The notes beneath the pieces were generated by a model. The model saw only the letters and a list, made by a program, of their open reading frames with translations, had not been told where the DNA came from and searched no databases. From Glaesserella sp041814905 (GTDB lineage Bacteria; Pseudomonadota; Gammaproteobacteria; Enterobacterales; Pasteurellaceae), in assembly GCF_041814905.1 (NCBI RefSeq), contig NZ_JBGXYA010000035.1, positions 1-42,694 of the forward strand: DNA of 42,694 nucleotides, in the 5' to 3' direction. The translations under genes and the position numbers were made by a program. Shown in pieces: positions 34,280 to 42,378 of the stretch; position 1 is the stretch's first letter; every line of letters starts with the position of its first letter.

Positions 34280-35341
34280 TTATTTTGTTCCCAAGCGCTC
34301 TCGGTTGTAAGAACCGTCTAACACACGGCTCCACCATTTTTTATTATTTAAATACCATTCAACCGTTTTTCGAAGACCGGTTTCAAAGGTTTCTTGCGGT
34401 TTCCAACCTAATTCTTTAGCAATTTTACTTGCATCGATTGCATAGCGGATATCATGGCCGGGACGGTCAGACACATAAGTAATCAGATCTTCATAGCGCT
34501 CAACGCCTGCCGGTTTGTGAGGAACAAGTTCTTCTAATAATTCACAAATAGCGCGAACTACCTCGATATTCGCTTTTTCATTATGCCCGCCGATATTATA
34601 GGTTTCACCGACTTTACCTGCCGTAACCACGTTATAGAGCGCTCGAGCATGGTCTTCAACAAATAACCAATCACGAATTTGCATTCCGTTACCATACACC
34701 GGCAACTTTTTCCCTTCCAACGCATTTAGGATCATTAACGGAATTAATTTTTCCGGAAAATGAAACGGACCGTAATTATTGGAACAGTTGGTAACCATGG
34801 TCGGAAGACCGTAGGTACGTAGCCAAGCGCGAACCAAGTGATCACTTGACGCTTTGGAAGCGGAGTAAGGGCTGCTTGGCGCATAAGGGGTATGTTCGGT
34901 GAATAAATCATGTGTTCCGATTAAATCACCGTACACTTCATCGGTCGAAATATGATGAAAACGGAATGCCGCTTTTTTGTCGGCGTTCAAGCGGCTCCAA
35001 TAACTGCGTGCCGCTTCCAATAAAGTATAGGTACCAACGATGTTGGTTTCAATGAAAGCAGACGGACCATCAATCGAGCGATCCACATGGCTCTCCGCCG
35101 CTAAGTGCATTACTGCATCCGGCTGATGTTCCATAAAAACAGCTTCCAGCGCGGCTTTATCACAAATATCCACTTGTTTAAAGGCATAACGCGGATGGTT
35201 GGCAACGGATTCCAACGATTCCAAATTGCCTGCATAAGTTAATTTATCGACATTAATCACGGAATCTTGAGTCTCATGAATTATATGACGAACAACGGCG
35301 GAGCCGATAAAACCCGCCCCACCGGTAACTAGAATTTTCAT
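34280..35341 (-). CDS. rfbB: dTDP-glucose 4,6-dehydratase
   Basis: Second step: dTDP-glucose to the 4-keto-6-deoxy sugar. With ATG 35341 (after TTAAGGAAAACT) it has 353 residues. NAD motif GGAGFIGS at 7-14, HISTDEVYGDL, and catalytic YSASKASSDH. The alternative upstream start (35383) would begin upstream of the predicted -10 box. The coding strand ends TAACAAGCGGT: stop codon joined to a USS core at 34272-34280. First gene of the rfbBADC operon. Confidence 0.97.
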   Translation of the reverse strand: MKILVTGGAGFIGSAVVRHIIHETQDSVINVDKLTYAGNLESLESVANHPRYAFKQVDICDKAALEAVFMEHQPDAVMHLAAESHVDRSIDGPSAFIETNIVGTYTLLEAARSYWSRLNADKKAAFRFHHISTDEVYGDLIGTHDLFTEHTPYAPSSPYSASKASSDHLVRAWLRTYGLPTMVTNCSNNYGPFHFPEKLIPLMILNALEGKKLPVYGNGMQIRDWLFVEDHARALYNVVTAGKVGETYNIGGHNEKANIEVVRAICELLEELVPHKPAGVERYEDLITYVSDRPGHDIRYAIDASKIAKELGWKPQETFETGLRKTVEWYLNNKKWWSRVLDGSYNRERLGTK

Positions 35342-35373
35342 AGTTTTCCTTAATAAATAGTCGCTTATGAGAT

Positions 35374-35379
35374 ATTGTA
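35374..35379 (-). promoter_or_regulatory. Extended -10 promoter of rfbBADC
   Basis: Minus-strand TGGTACAAT: TGn plus TACAAT (five of six). About 32 bases before the ATG at 35341. No -35 match. Confidence 0.5.
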
Positions 35380-35421
35380 CCAAATAAGCACCAAGAAATA
35401 GCAGTTAGTCGATATAAACTT

Positions 35422-35430
35422 TGCTATAAT
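35422..35430 (+). promoter_or_regulatory. Extended -10 promoter of the O-antigen ligase gene
   Basis: TGCTATAAT: TGn plus a perfect TATAAT, 31 bases before the ATG at 35462. It is 45 bases from the opposing rfbB -10 box, so both promoters share one short region. Confidence 0.6.
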
Positions 35431-35461
35431 TAATATCTATTTTCCCGAGAGATTCTGCAAA

Positions 35462-36733
35462 ATGCCTGCAATTTTTGAAAAAATAAATCGAAACCATACC
35501 ACACTCGCAGTCAATATACTGGTTGCCCTCTTTTTTGTGACCGTACTTACCTTTAATAAAGGTTATAGTTATGCACCGATGATGCTTGGTATATCCGCCA
35601 TGATTTATCTTTTCATCTATTTATTCGGATTTAAGAAAAAACTTTCTCCGAGTCAACATGATAAACAACTCATTTTCGCGTTTATTACGTATTTTGCCAC
35701 CTTTGTTGTATCTACCGTCGTTCATAGTGACGGATTCAGAGTCATTGATAATCCGAGCCGTGTGCTACTCTTTCTGCCGTTGATATTATTGTTTACACAT
35801 TTTCCTCTTCGCCTCAACATGATTTTACATGCGATTCCCGTCGGAGCTGCCACCGTAGGTTTACTTGCGATATACCAAAAATTCTATTTAGGTTTAGCAA
35901 AACCTTTTCCAGACACGATGCATATTCAGGCAGGCAATATTTCTATCGCTTTGGCAGCATTTAGCCTTGTCATTGCGCTTTACTGGGGAATCAAAAAAGA
36001 ATTTAAATTCACCTTATTGTGCTTGTTAGGCGCTTTGTTCGGTGTTCTTGCCAGTGCATTATCCGGAGCAAGAGGCGGTTGGATCGGATTACCTTTTGTA
36101 GTCGCAACGATTTTATTTTTTTATCGCCAAAACCTCAGTAAACGTTTTATATTACTGGTTGTGGGTATTTTTACGACTTTTATCACCTTACTCGTTATCA
36201 ATCCCAACACCGAAGTCATTCAAAGATACCATGTCGCAAAATCCGATCTGACGCTCTATTTTGAAAAAGGGCATAAAAACACGTCTCTCGGCGCACGTTT
36301 TGATATGTGGGAAAATGCGATTTTAGGTATTCAGGAGAAGCCGATTCTCGGCTGGGGAAGTGAAGGTTACCAAGAGTTAAAACACTCTCAAGTACAAAAT
36401 AAGACGATGGCTCAAAGTACATTATCGTTTAATGATACCCACAATCAATATTTAGAATCTTGGGTGAAGCGAGGAATCGTCGGGCTTATCGGGTTACTCC
36501 TGATACTTTTTGTACCGTTGCGCTATTTTTTCAAACGGGTAAACAGCGATAACTTAGAATTAAAATGTATTGCCGTCTTGGGGATAACGCATATTTTATC
36601 CACCATGTTCTATTTTTTAAGCCAAACATTTTTGGCTCATAATTCCGGTTCAATTTTCTATTTTTTTGTATTAATTGTGTTTTATTGTTTGATGAAAACA
36701 CAGGAAAAGGCAATATCATTGAAGAATTCATAA
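35462..36733 (+). CDS. O-antigen ligase family (WaaL-like) membrane protein
   Basis: Four hundred and twenty-three residues with about eleven hydrophobic segments and a long loop (about residues 255-330). Family features are SGARGGWIGLP near 200 and, in the loop, LGARFDMWENAILG, GWGSEGY and NDTHNQYLESWVKRG, matching the O-antigen ligase/polymerase (Wzy_C) domain with its conserved histidine. It transfers O-polysaccharide or another glycan from undecaprenyl pyrophosphate. Divergence from the rhamnose operon fits LPS; a pilin or capsule ligase cannot be excluded. Confidence 0.85.
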   Translation: MPAIFEKINRNHTTLAVNILVALFFVTVLTFNKGYSYAPMMLGISAMIYLFIYLFGFKKKLSPSQHDKQLIFAFITYFATFVVSTVVHSDGFRVIDNPSRVLLFLPLILLFTHFPLRLNMILHAIPVGAATVGLLAIYQKFYLGLAKPFPDTMHIQAGNISIALAAFSLVIALYWGIKKEFKFTLLCLLGALFGVLASALSGARGGWIGLPFVVATILFFYRQNLSKRFILLVVGIFTTFITLLVINPNTEVIQRYHVAKSDLTLYFEKGHKNTSLGARFDMWENAILGIQEKPILGWGSEGYQELKHSQVQNKTMAQSTLSFNDTHNQYLESWVKRGIVGLIGLLLILFVPLRYFFKRVNSDNLELKCIAVLGITHILSTMFYFLSQTFLAHNSGSIFYFFVLIVFYCLMKTQEKAISLKNS

Positions 36734-36740
36734 TAAAAAA

Positions 36741-36788
36741 CTGCCCTTACAGCGTTAATATCATATTCGACACGTAAGGGCAGATTTT
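36741..36788. terminator. Bidirectional terminator between the ligase and the outer-membrane protein genes
   Basis: Ten-base stem CTGCCCTTAC (36741-36750) and GTAAGGGCAG (36774-36783). A-run before and T-run after give U-tracts both ways for the convergent genes. Confidence 0.85.
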
Positions 36789-36807
36789 TAACATTATACT
36801 ATTTCGA

Positions 36808-37329
36808 TTAGAAACGATATGCGACACTCGCACTGAAAGCATTACCTTTCAATTTAGTGCCGTTATGCTTTAAGTTGCTTCTTAAATATTCCGCACCGAT
36901 TTCAATATCGTTTGATACGGCGTATTTCGCACCGAGACCGTAACCGAAGCCTTTGAAGCTGCCGATATCACCGACTTTACTGACACTGTAATTCAGTTTT
37001 ACATAAGGGAGTAAATCCGGTAATACGCGGTAGCCTTGCTCGTAGCCTATGCTGAATAAGGTTTTTTGACGAACGTCATTAAAGATTTTTGAACTACCGA
37101 TTTTCGCTTTACCTTCAACGATACCCACAAAATTGTTACCGTAATCCATACCGTAGTCAACAATCAAGTTGACCCCTGTCGCTTGTTTGCCGTTTAAGCT
37201 GCCGCTTTTGTATTTAACGGTGGTGACATCGACACCGACGCCGATACCGGTAAAGGTTTCACCGACCGGTGCGGCAAAGGCTGCCGTAGAAACGAAGCCT
37301 GCAAGTGTCACTAAAGCTAATTTTTTCAT
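36808..37329 (-). CDS. Small outer-membrane beta-barrel protein
   Basis: One hundred and seventy-three residues: signal peptide cleaved after AFA (residue 19), then alternating amphipathic strands, ending in phenylalanine (ASVAYRF), the outer-membrane assembly signal. Eight strands are likely (OMP beta-barrel/OprF-OmpW-like superfamily). FGYGLGAKYAVSNDIEIGAEY resembles the penultimate hairpin of OmpX/opacity-type proteins. Specific function unknown. RBS AGGAGTTTTTACT. Confidence 0.8.
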   Translation of the reverse strand: MKKLALVTLAGFVSTAAFAAPVGETFTGIGVGVDVTTVKYKSGSLNGKQATGVNLIVDYGMDYGNNFVGIVEGKAKIGSSKIFNDVRQKTLFSIGYEQGYRVLPDLLPYVKLNYSVSKVGDIGSFKGFGYGLGAKYAVSNDIEIGAEYLRSNLKHNGTKLKGNAFSASVAYRF

Positions 37330-37366
37330 AGTAAAAACTCCTGATGAGTGTTAAAAAAGCGACCTA

Positions 37367-37395
37367 AGTTTACCCATTCGTTTTCGTCAAGACAA
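37367..37395 (-). promoter_or_regulatory. Promoter of the small outer-membrane protein gene
   Basis: Minus-strand TTGTCT (37390-37395), 17-base spacer, TAAACT (37367-37372), each four of six. About 38 bases before the ATG. Gives it separate transcription from rnr. Confidence 0.42.
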
Positions 37396-37442
37396 GCAAA
37401 GGGACGCAGTTTTGTAAATTTCGTTGAAAAACTGACCGCTTG

Positions 37443-39785
37443 TTAGCGTTTTTTTGCCTTTGTCGTCGAACTTTTTTTCTTCGGCTTCGTGGCGTTTTTC
37501 TCGGTTTTTTTCTTTACCGCTTTTGCGGTACCGGGTTCTTTAAAGATCGGCTCCGCCGCTTTTTTCATCCGCTGTTTGGCGGTTTTCCCTTCGCTCTTTG
37601 GTTTGCGCAGGCTGCCGACAAGTTCAAAATCGATTTTTTTATCGTCCAAATTTACGCTGATCACTTTAACTCTGACCGGATCGCCCAAACGGTACATGAC
37701 CCCGCTGCCGCCCGAGAGACGTTGGCGGTCGCCGTCGTAGTGGTAGTAATCATTGTCGAGCGTTGAGATGTGTACGAGCCCGTCAATCAGTAATTCATTG
37801 AGTTTAACGAACAAGCCGAAGCCGGTAACGCTGGTAATAACACCGTCAAATTCTTCACCGATATGGTCTTGCATATATTCGCATTTCAGCCAATCCGCCA
37901 CCTCCCGCGTGGCTTCATCGGCCCGACGTTCCGTGGCGGAACATTTTTCGCCCAAGTAAATCATTTCATCCAATGAGTAGTGATAACCGCCGTCGTCGGT
38001 ATAAATGCGGTTTTTGCCTTTTTTCTTATCCAACAAATATTTGATTGAACGGTGGAGTAACAAATCCGGATAGCGGCGAATCGGCGAGGTAAAGTGCGCA
38101 TATTCGCCCAATGCCAATCCGAAATGCCCTTCGTTTGCCGGAGAATAGACCGCTTGTTTCAGGGAGCGGAGCAGCAAGGTTTGAATCAATTCATGATCCG
38201 GGCGCTCACTGACGGCTTCGAGTAATTTGGCATAATCTTTCGGAGACGGCGTTAACCCGCCGTCCAGTGATAAACCGCACTCGCTCAAGAAGGCACGGAA
38301 GGAATTGAGTTTTTCTTCACTCGGTTTAGCGTGAATACGGTATAACGCCGGCTCTTCGGCCTCTTCCACCAAACGGGCGGCGGAAATATTGGCGAGGATC
38401 ATGCACTCTTCAATGATTTTGTGTGCATCATTACGGATGATCGGTTCAATACGTTCGATCCGACCTTGCGGATTGAAGACAAATTGGTTTTCAACGGTTT
38501 CAAACTCAATCGCTCCGCGCTTATGACGGGCATTGAGTAACACCTTATACATGGCGTGCAATTCTTCCAAATGCGGCACTAAAGCGGCGTAGCGTTCACG
38601 CAGGGCTTCATCGCCGTTTAAAATGTTCCACACTTTGGTGTAGGTTAAGCGGGCATGGGAATTCATCACGGCTTGATAAAATTGGTAGCCGGTGAGTTTA
38701 CCAGTGGCGGAAACGGTCATTTCCGCCACTAAACAGAGGCGATCAACCTGCGGATTCAGCGAACATAAGCCGTTGGATAAGACTTCCGGCAACATCGGAA
38801 TGACCCGATTCGGAAAGTAAACGGAATTGCCCCGCTGATGGGCTTCGATATCCAGCGCGGTTTTGGGGCGGACGTAATAGCTCACGTCGGCAATCGCAAC
38901 CCACAGCCGCCAACCGCTTTTTTCACGGCGACAAAAGACTGCGTCGTCAAAATCGCGTGCATCTTCGCCGTCAATGGTGACCAACGGCAAATCGCGTAAA
39001 TCCACCCGTCCCGATTTGGCTTCTTCCGGCACCTCTTCACTGAATTGGCGGATCTGTTTTTCCACGCCTTCGGGCCAAATATGCGGAATATCATGATTGC
39101 GTATGGCAATTTCGATTTCCATGCCCGGCGCCAGATTATCGCCGAGGATTTCGGTGATAAAACCGACCGGACGTTTGAAATCGGCTTTACGGGGTTGCAG
39201 CTCGACCACGACGACTTGTCCCATACGGGCACCGAGTCGGTGTTCTTCGGGGATTAAAATGTCCTGATTAATACGGCTGTCGTCCGGTACCACATAGCAG
39301 ATCCCCGATTCGGTAAAAAAGCGACCGACAATGTGTTTTTTACGGGCTTCCAACACCCGCACAATCCGTACTTCTTTACGTCCGCGGCGATCGGTGCCGT
39401 TCGGTTGCGCTAACACGAAATCGCCGTGCATAACCCGCAACATTTGAGCGTTAGGAATAAACCAATCGTCCTTATCGCCGTCGACTTCCAAAAAGCCGTA
39501 GCCGTCACGGTGTCCGATGACGGTTCCTCGGATTAAGTCCATTTTTTCCGGTAACGCATAACGACGGCGTTTGGTGAAAACCAACTGTCCGTCGTTTTCC
39601 ATCGCGCGTAAACGACGGCGCAATGCTTCTTGGCGTGCTTCATCGTCAATGCGGAAGGTATCCAGCAGCTCTTCTTTGCTCATCGGGGCGTTGTAATCGC
39701 GGATAGTTTGGAGAATAAATTCCCGACTCGGTACGGGGTTGTCGTATTTTTCGAGTTCTTGTTGATAATTCGGATCTTGTTTCAT
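37443..39785 (-). CDS. rnr: Ribonuclease R
   Basis: Processive 3'-5' exoribonuclease that degrades structured RNA. The 780 residues hold an N-terminal winged-helix (FRIDDEARQEALRRRLRAM), two cold-shock domains, the RNB catalytic core with the aspartate cluster TIDGEDARDFDDAV near residue 280, FTSPIRRYPDLLLHR, a C-terminal S1 domain (FDGVITSVTGFGLFVKL) and a lysine-rich tail. The stop codon is fused with a USS (coding strand TAACAAGCGGT, core 37435-37443); another USS core lies within the gene at 38149-38157. rlmB, its common partner, does not follow. Confidence 0.97.
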   Translation of the reverse strand: MKQDPNYQQELEKYDNPVPSREFILQTIRDYNAPMSKEELLDTFRIDDEARQEALRRRLRAMENDGQLVFTKRRRYALPEKMDLIRGTVIGHRDGYGFLEVDGDKDDWFIPNAQMLRVMHGDFVLAQPNGTDRRGRKEVRIVRVLEARKKHIVGRFFTESGICYVVPDDSRINQDILIPEEHRLGARMGQVVVVELQPRKADFKRPVGFITEILGDNLAPGMEIEIAIRNHDIPHIWPEGVEKQIRQFSEEVPEEAKSGRVDLRDLPLVTIDGEDARDFDDAVFCRREKSGWRLWVAIADVSYYVRPKTALDIEAHQRGNSVYFPNRVIPMLPEVLSNGLCSLNPQVDRLCLVAEMTVSATGKLTGYQFYQAVMNSHARLTYTKVWNILNGDEALRERYAALVPHLEELHAMYKVLLNARHKRGAIEFETVENQFVFNPQGRIERIEPIIRNDAHKIIEECMILANISAARLVEEAEEPALYRIHAKPSEEKLNSFRAFLSECGLSLDGGLTPSPKDYAKLLEAVSERPDHELIQTLLLRSLKQAVYSPANEGHFGLALGEYAHFTSPIRRYPDLLLHRSIKYLLDKKKGKNRIYTDDGGYHYSLDEMIYLGEKCSATERRADEATREVADWLKCEYMQDHIGEEFDGVITSVTGFGLFVKLNELLIDGLVHISTLDNDYYHYDGDRQRLSGGSGVMYRLGDPVRVKVISVNLDDKKIDFELVGSLRKPKSEGKTAKQRMKKAAEPIFKEPGTAKAVKKKTEKNATKPKKKSSTTKAKKR

Positions 39786-39944
39786 AGTGATTTCTCTTTT
39801 TTGATTATTATAAGAATGTAGTTATTGTTGATAATAACGGGCGGAAGGTAAATGCAATTCGATTAGAAATCGTTTGACTAACGATATTGATGCGGATACT
39901 AACATAGATTGATCATATTAGCGAAAGCTTTTGGAGAAAGAAAA

Positions 39945-39991
39945 ACAAGCGGTGCGATCTTGCAAATTTTTTGCAAAATCACACCGCTTGT
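39945..39991 (-). terminator. Long USS inverted repeat, terminator-like on the minus strand
   Basis: Two USS units including their AT-rich tails face each other: arms of 22 bases (39945-39966 and 39970-39991) agree at 20 positions, loop three bases. In a minus-strand transcript the two remaining pairs are G-U, so the whole stem pairs, and TTTTCTTTCTC follows. It would stop transcripts heading toward rnr. Confidence 0.65.
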
Positions 39992-40049
39992 AAAGGTATG
40001 ATGAATCGTGTTCCGCACCAAACGCCCGGCAAAGGGATCTCGGAAATCC

Positions 40050-40073
40050 AGCCGTCTAGATTGCGAGACGGCT
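40050..40073. promoter_or_regulatory. Candidate MetJ operator (three adjacent met boxes)
   Basis: Three contiguous eight-base units: AGCCGTCT, AGATTGCG and AGACGGCT. The first and third match the met box AGACGTCT at seven of eight positions, the middle at four. Position is 45 bases before metJ, overlapping a possible -35 box TTGCGA (40061-40066), with TACACT (40085-40090) 18 bases further as -10. Autorepression by MetJ is expected. The same bases form an eight-base stem followed by TTGTTTTT, so an intrinsic terminator is the competing reading. Confidence 0.5.
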
Positions 40074-40118
40074 TGTTTTTGATTACACTATGGCAAAATT
40101 TTTCTGACGGGATTCAAC

Positions 40119-40436
40119 ATGGCAGACTGGAACGGTAAATATATCAGCCCTTATGCTGAACATGGTAAAAAAAGCGAACAAGTAAAAAAGATTACGGTGT
40201 CCATTCCGATTAAAGTATTGGAAATTTTGACCAATGAACGAACGCGACGCCAAATTCGTAATCTGCGCCATGCGACAAACAGTGAATTGCTTTGCGAAGC
40301 GTTTTTACATGCGTTTACCGGGCAGCCGTTACCGACGGATGATGATTTAATGAAGGAACGCAGTGATGAGATTCCGGAAAGCGCCAAAGAAAAAATGCGC
40401 GAGATGGGGATCAATCCTGACGAATGGCAGTATTAA
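40119..40436 (+). CDS. metJ: Methionine repressor MetJ
   Basis: Ribbon-helix-helix repressor of methionine genes, with S-adenosylmethionine as corepressor. The 105 residues are almost the E. coli protein: YISPYAEHGKKSEQVKKITV at the start (DNA-contact beta strand KKITVSI), NERTRRQIRNLRHATNSELL helix, and the tail MGINPDEWQY. No met biosynthetic gene is in the window. Confidence 0.98.
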   Translation: MADWNGKYISPYAEHGKKSEQVKKITVSIPIKVLEILTNERTRRQIRNLRHATNSELLCEAFLHAFTGQPLPTDDDLMKERSDEIPESAKEKMREMGINPDEWQY

Positions 40437-40440
40437 GTAC

Positions 40441-40467
40441 AACCTCGCCCTTGCGAGGTTTTCTTTT
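40441..40467 (+). terminator. Terminator of metJ
   Basis: Stem AACCTCGC (40441-40448) and GCGAGGTT (40453-40460), loop CCTT, followed by TTCTTTT. The T-run ends only a few bases before the ribosome binding site of yhdT. Confidence 0.75.
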
Positions 40468-40479
40468 AAGGGAGTATCC

Positions 40480-40722
40480 GTGATAAATTCAAAACAGATT
40501 ATCCGAGAAGTGCGTTGGGCATTGTGGTTGACGCTGATTTATCTGGCAGGTTGGATTGGATTTGCCTATTTTTCACCGACGGGACGCGGTTTTTTAGGTT
40601 TCCCGATTTGGTTTGAATTAAGTTGTATTTATTTTCCGCTGCTTTTTACGTTGTTGATTAGCGTGGTGGTAAAACTGATTTATCAAGAGGTGGATTTGGA
40701 CGGAGGTAAAGATGAACGCTGA
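40480..40722 (+). CDS. yhdT: YhdT-family small inner-membrane protein (DUF997)
   Basis: Eighty residues starting with GTG at 40480, preceded by AAGGGAGTATCC. Two hydrophobic helices (about 14-32 and 47-70). EVRWALWLTLIYLAGW and GFPIWFELSCIYFPLLF match YhdT of E. coli, which is also 80 residues and also precedes panF. The ends overlap: panF begins 11 bases before the yhdT stop. Probably an accessory of PanF; molecular role unknown. Confidence 0.9.
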   Translation: MINSKQIIREVRWALWLTLIYLAGWIGFAYFSPTGRGFLGFPIWFELSCIYFPLLFTLLISVVVKLIYQEVDLDGGKDER

Positions 40723-42145
40723 AATGTTAATTCCGTTGGTCGCTTACCTTGTCTTTGTATTCGGTGTAGCATTTTATGCGTACCGTCAACGTCAACGCGG
40801 CTCTTTTTTATCGGAATATTATGTCGGTGGTCGCTCGATGTCCGGCTTTGTATTGGCGATGACAACCGCGGCAACCTACGTGGGCGCAAGCAGTTTTATC
40901 GGCGGACCGGGCGCCGCCTATAAATACGGTTTGGGCTGGGTTTTGTTGGCGATGATTCAAGTACCCGCCGTGTTACTGACCCTCGGCGTTTTAGGCAAAA
41001 AATTTGCCATCATTGCACGGCAAACAAACAGTGTCACCGTCAACGATATGTTGTTTGTCCGTTATAAAAGCCCGTTAGTTGTTTGGCTGTCAAGCTTTGC
41101 CTTGTTGATTTCGTTTTTTGCGATGATGATGGTGCAATTTATCGGTGCAGGACGTTTATTGGAAACCACATTAGGGATTTCTTACGGCTCGTCTGTGTTG
41201 ATTTTTGCCTTTACGGTCGGTATTTACACCTTTATCGGTGGTTTTCGAGCCGTGGTATTGACGGACACGATCCAAGGCATGGTGATGGTGATCGGAACCT
41301 TGCTGCTGCTGGGCGGCGTGATTTATGCCGTCGGCGGTGTGGAAAATGCCGTTAACCGTTTGGAAGCCATTAACCCGCAATTAATCGAGCCTTACGGCAT
41401 TGATGAACGTCCGCTTGATTTTACCTTTATGGCGTCATTTTGGGTGTTGGTTTGCTTCGGCTTGATCGGTTTACCGCATTTGGCGGTCAGAGGCATGGCG
41501 TATAAAGACAGTAAAGCCTTGCACCGTGCTGTAGTGATCGGCACCGTCGTTGTTGCCGTGTTGATGTTCGGTATGCACCTTGCCGGTACGCTGGGAAGGG
41601 CGTTGATTCCCGATTTAAAAGTTGCGGATCAAGTGATTCCAACGTTAATGTTGCAAGTGCTTCCGCCGATTGTGGCGGGAATCTTCTTGGCGGCGCCGAT
41701 GGCGGCGATTATGTCATCGATTGATTCTTTATTGATTCAATCTTCTTCCACTTTGATTAAAGACTTATACCTTGCCGTTCGTCCGAAAGCGATTGCCGAC
41801 GAACAACGGATTAAGTTTTTTTCCACTGTCACCACATTAGTGATTACCGTGCTGGTGGTTATTGCCGCAATGGATCCGCCGGAGATGTTAATTTGGCTGA
41901 ACTTGCTTTCACTAGGCGGGTTGGAAGCGACTTTTCTGTGGGTGCTCGTATTGGGGCTTTATTGGAAAAATGCAAATGCAACCGGAGCAATTTCGTCCAT
42001 GGTTGCAGGTTTAAGCAGTTATGTGATTATGACTGCCTTCGGTATAAAGCTCCTGAGTTTCCACGCTATTGTTCCTTCGCTGATAATAGGTTTGATGGCT
42101 TTCTTGATCGGTAACTATTTTCACCGAATTCGACAAGTGCAGTAA
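40712..42145 (+). CDS. panF: Sodium/pantothenate symporter
   Basis: Twelve-to-thirteen-helix transporter of the SSS family, taking up pantothenate for coenzyme A. The 477 residues have the PanF start LIPLVAYLVFVFGVAFYAY, YYVGGRSMSGFVLAMTTAATYVGASSFIGGPGAAY, and the SSS signature region AAPMAAIMSSIDSLLIQSSS. Start ATG 40712 follows GGAGGTAAAG inside yhdT. prmA, which follows panF in E. coli, is not here; glnA is next. Confidence 0.96.
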   Translation: MNAEMLIPLVAYLVFVFGVAFYAYRQRQRGSFLSEYYVGGRSMSGFVLAMTTAATYVGASSFIGGPGAAYKYGLGWVLLAMIQVPAVLLTLGVLGKKFAIIARQTNSVTVNDMLFVRYKSPLVVWLSSFALLISFFAMMMVQFIGAGRLLETTLGISYGSSVLIFAFTVGIYTFIGGFRAVVLTDTIQGMVMVIGTLLLLGGVIYAVGGVENAVNRLEAINPQLIEPYGIDERPLDFTFMASFWVLVCFGLIGLPHLAVRGMAYKDSKALHRAVVIGTVVVAVLMFGMHLAGTLGRALIPDLKVADQVIPTLMLQVLPPIVAGIFLAAPMAAIMSSIDSLLIQSSSTLIKDLYLAVRPKAIADEQRIKFFSTVTTLVITVLVVIAAMDPPEMLIWLNLLSLGGLEATFLWVLVLGLYWKNANATGAISSMVAGLSSYVIMTAFGIKLLSFHAIVPSLIIGLMAFLIGNYFHRIRQVQ

Positions 42146-42155
42146 CTAATGCCGT

Positions 42156-42215
42156 AAGCGGTTAGAGAATACGATTTTTGCAAAATAATCTTCTTTTCTG
42201 ACCGCTTGTTTTTTT
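42156..42215 (+). terminator. USS-pair terminator of panF
   Basis: Arms AAGCGGTTAGA (42156-42166) and TCTGACCGCTT (42197-42207) pair with one G-U, and seven T follow after one G. The right arm holds an exact USS core (42201-42209), the left arm a one-base variant (GTAAGCGGT). Confidence 0.7.
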
Positions 42216-42378
42216 ATCTTTTGATAATTAATCAATTTCTTAATCTACTACAATTAATTTAGATGAAATCTAATTTTATTAAAATAAATTGAATTATATT
42301 CAACAAATAATCTAATTTATTAAAATTCAACTCTTTCCTTGTTGGACTTTAGGTTTCTCTGTGGTATGTTGCTTACGT

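Larger units (their letters stand above)
39786..40118. other. Intergenic region between rnr and metJ
   Basis: Contains, in order: a perfect TATAAT on the minus strand near 39811 for rnr; a 47-base USS inverted repeat (39945-39991); a GC-richer segment without a convincing gene (39992-40049); a hairpin that is also a candidate MetJ operator (40050-40073); and the metJ promoter. No protein gene could be supported. Confidence 0.6.

Noticed and set aside
39992..40049. Short protein gene on the minus strand between metJ and rnr
   Set aside because: Two frames are open but without start codon plus ribosome binding site, and one ends in the USS repeat; more likely non-coding or repeat DNA.
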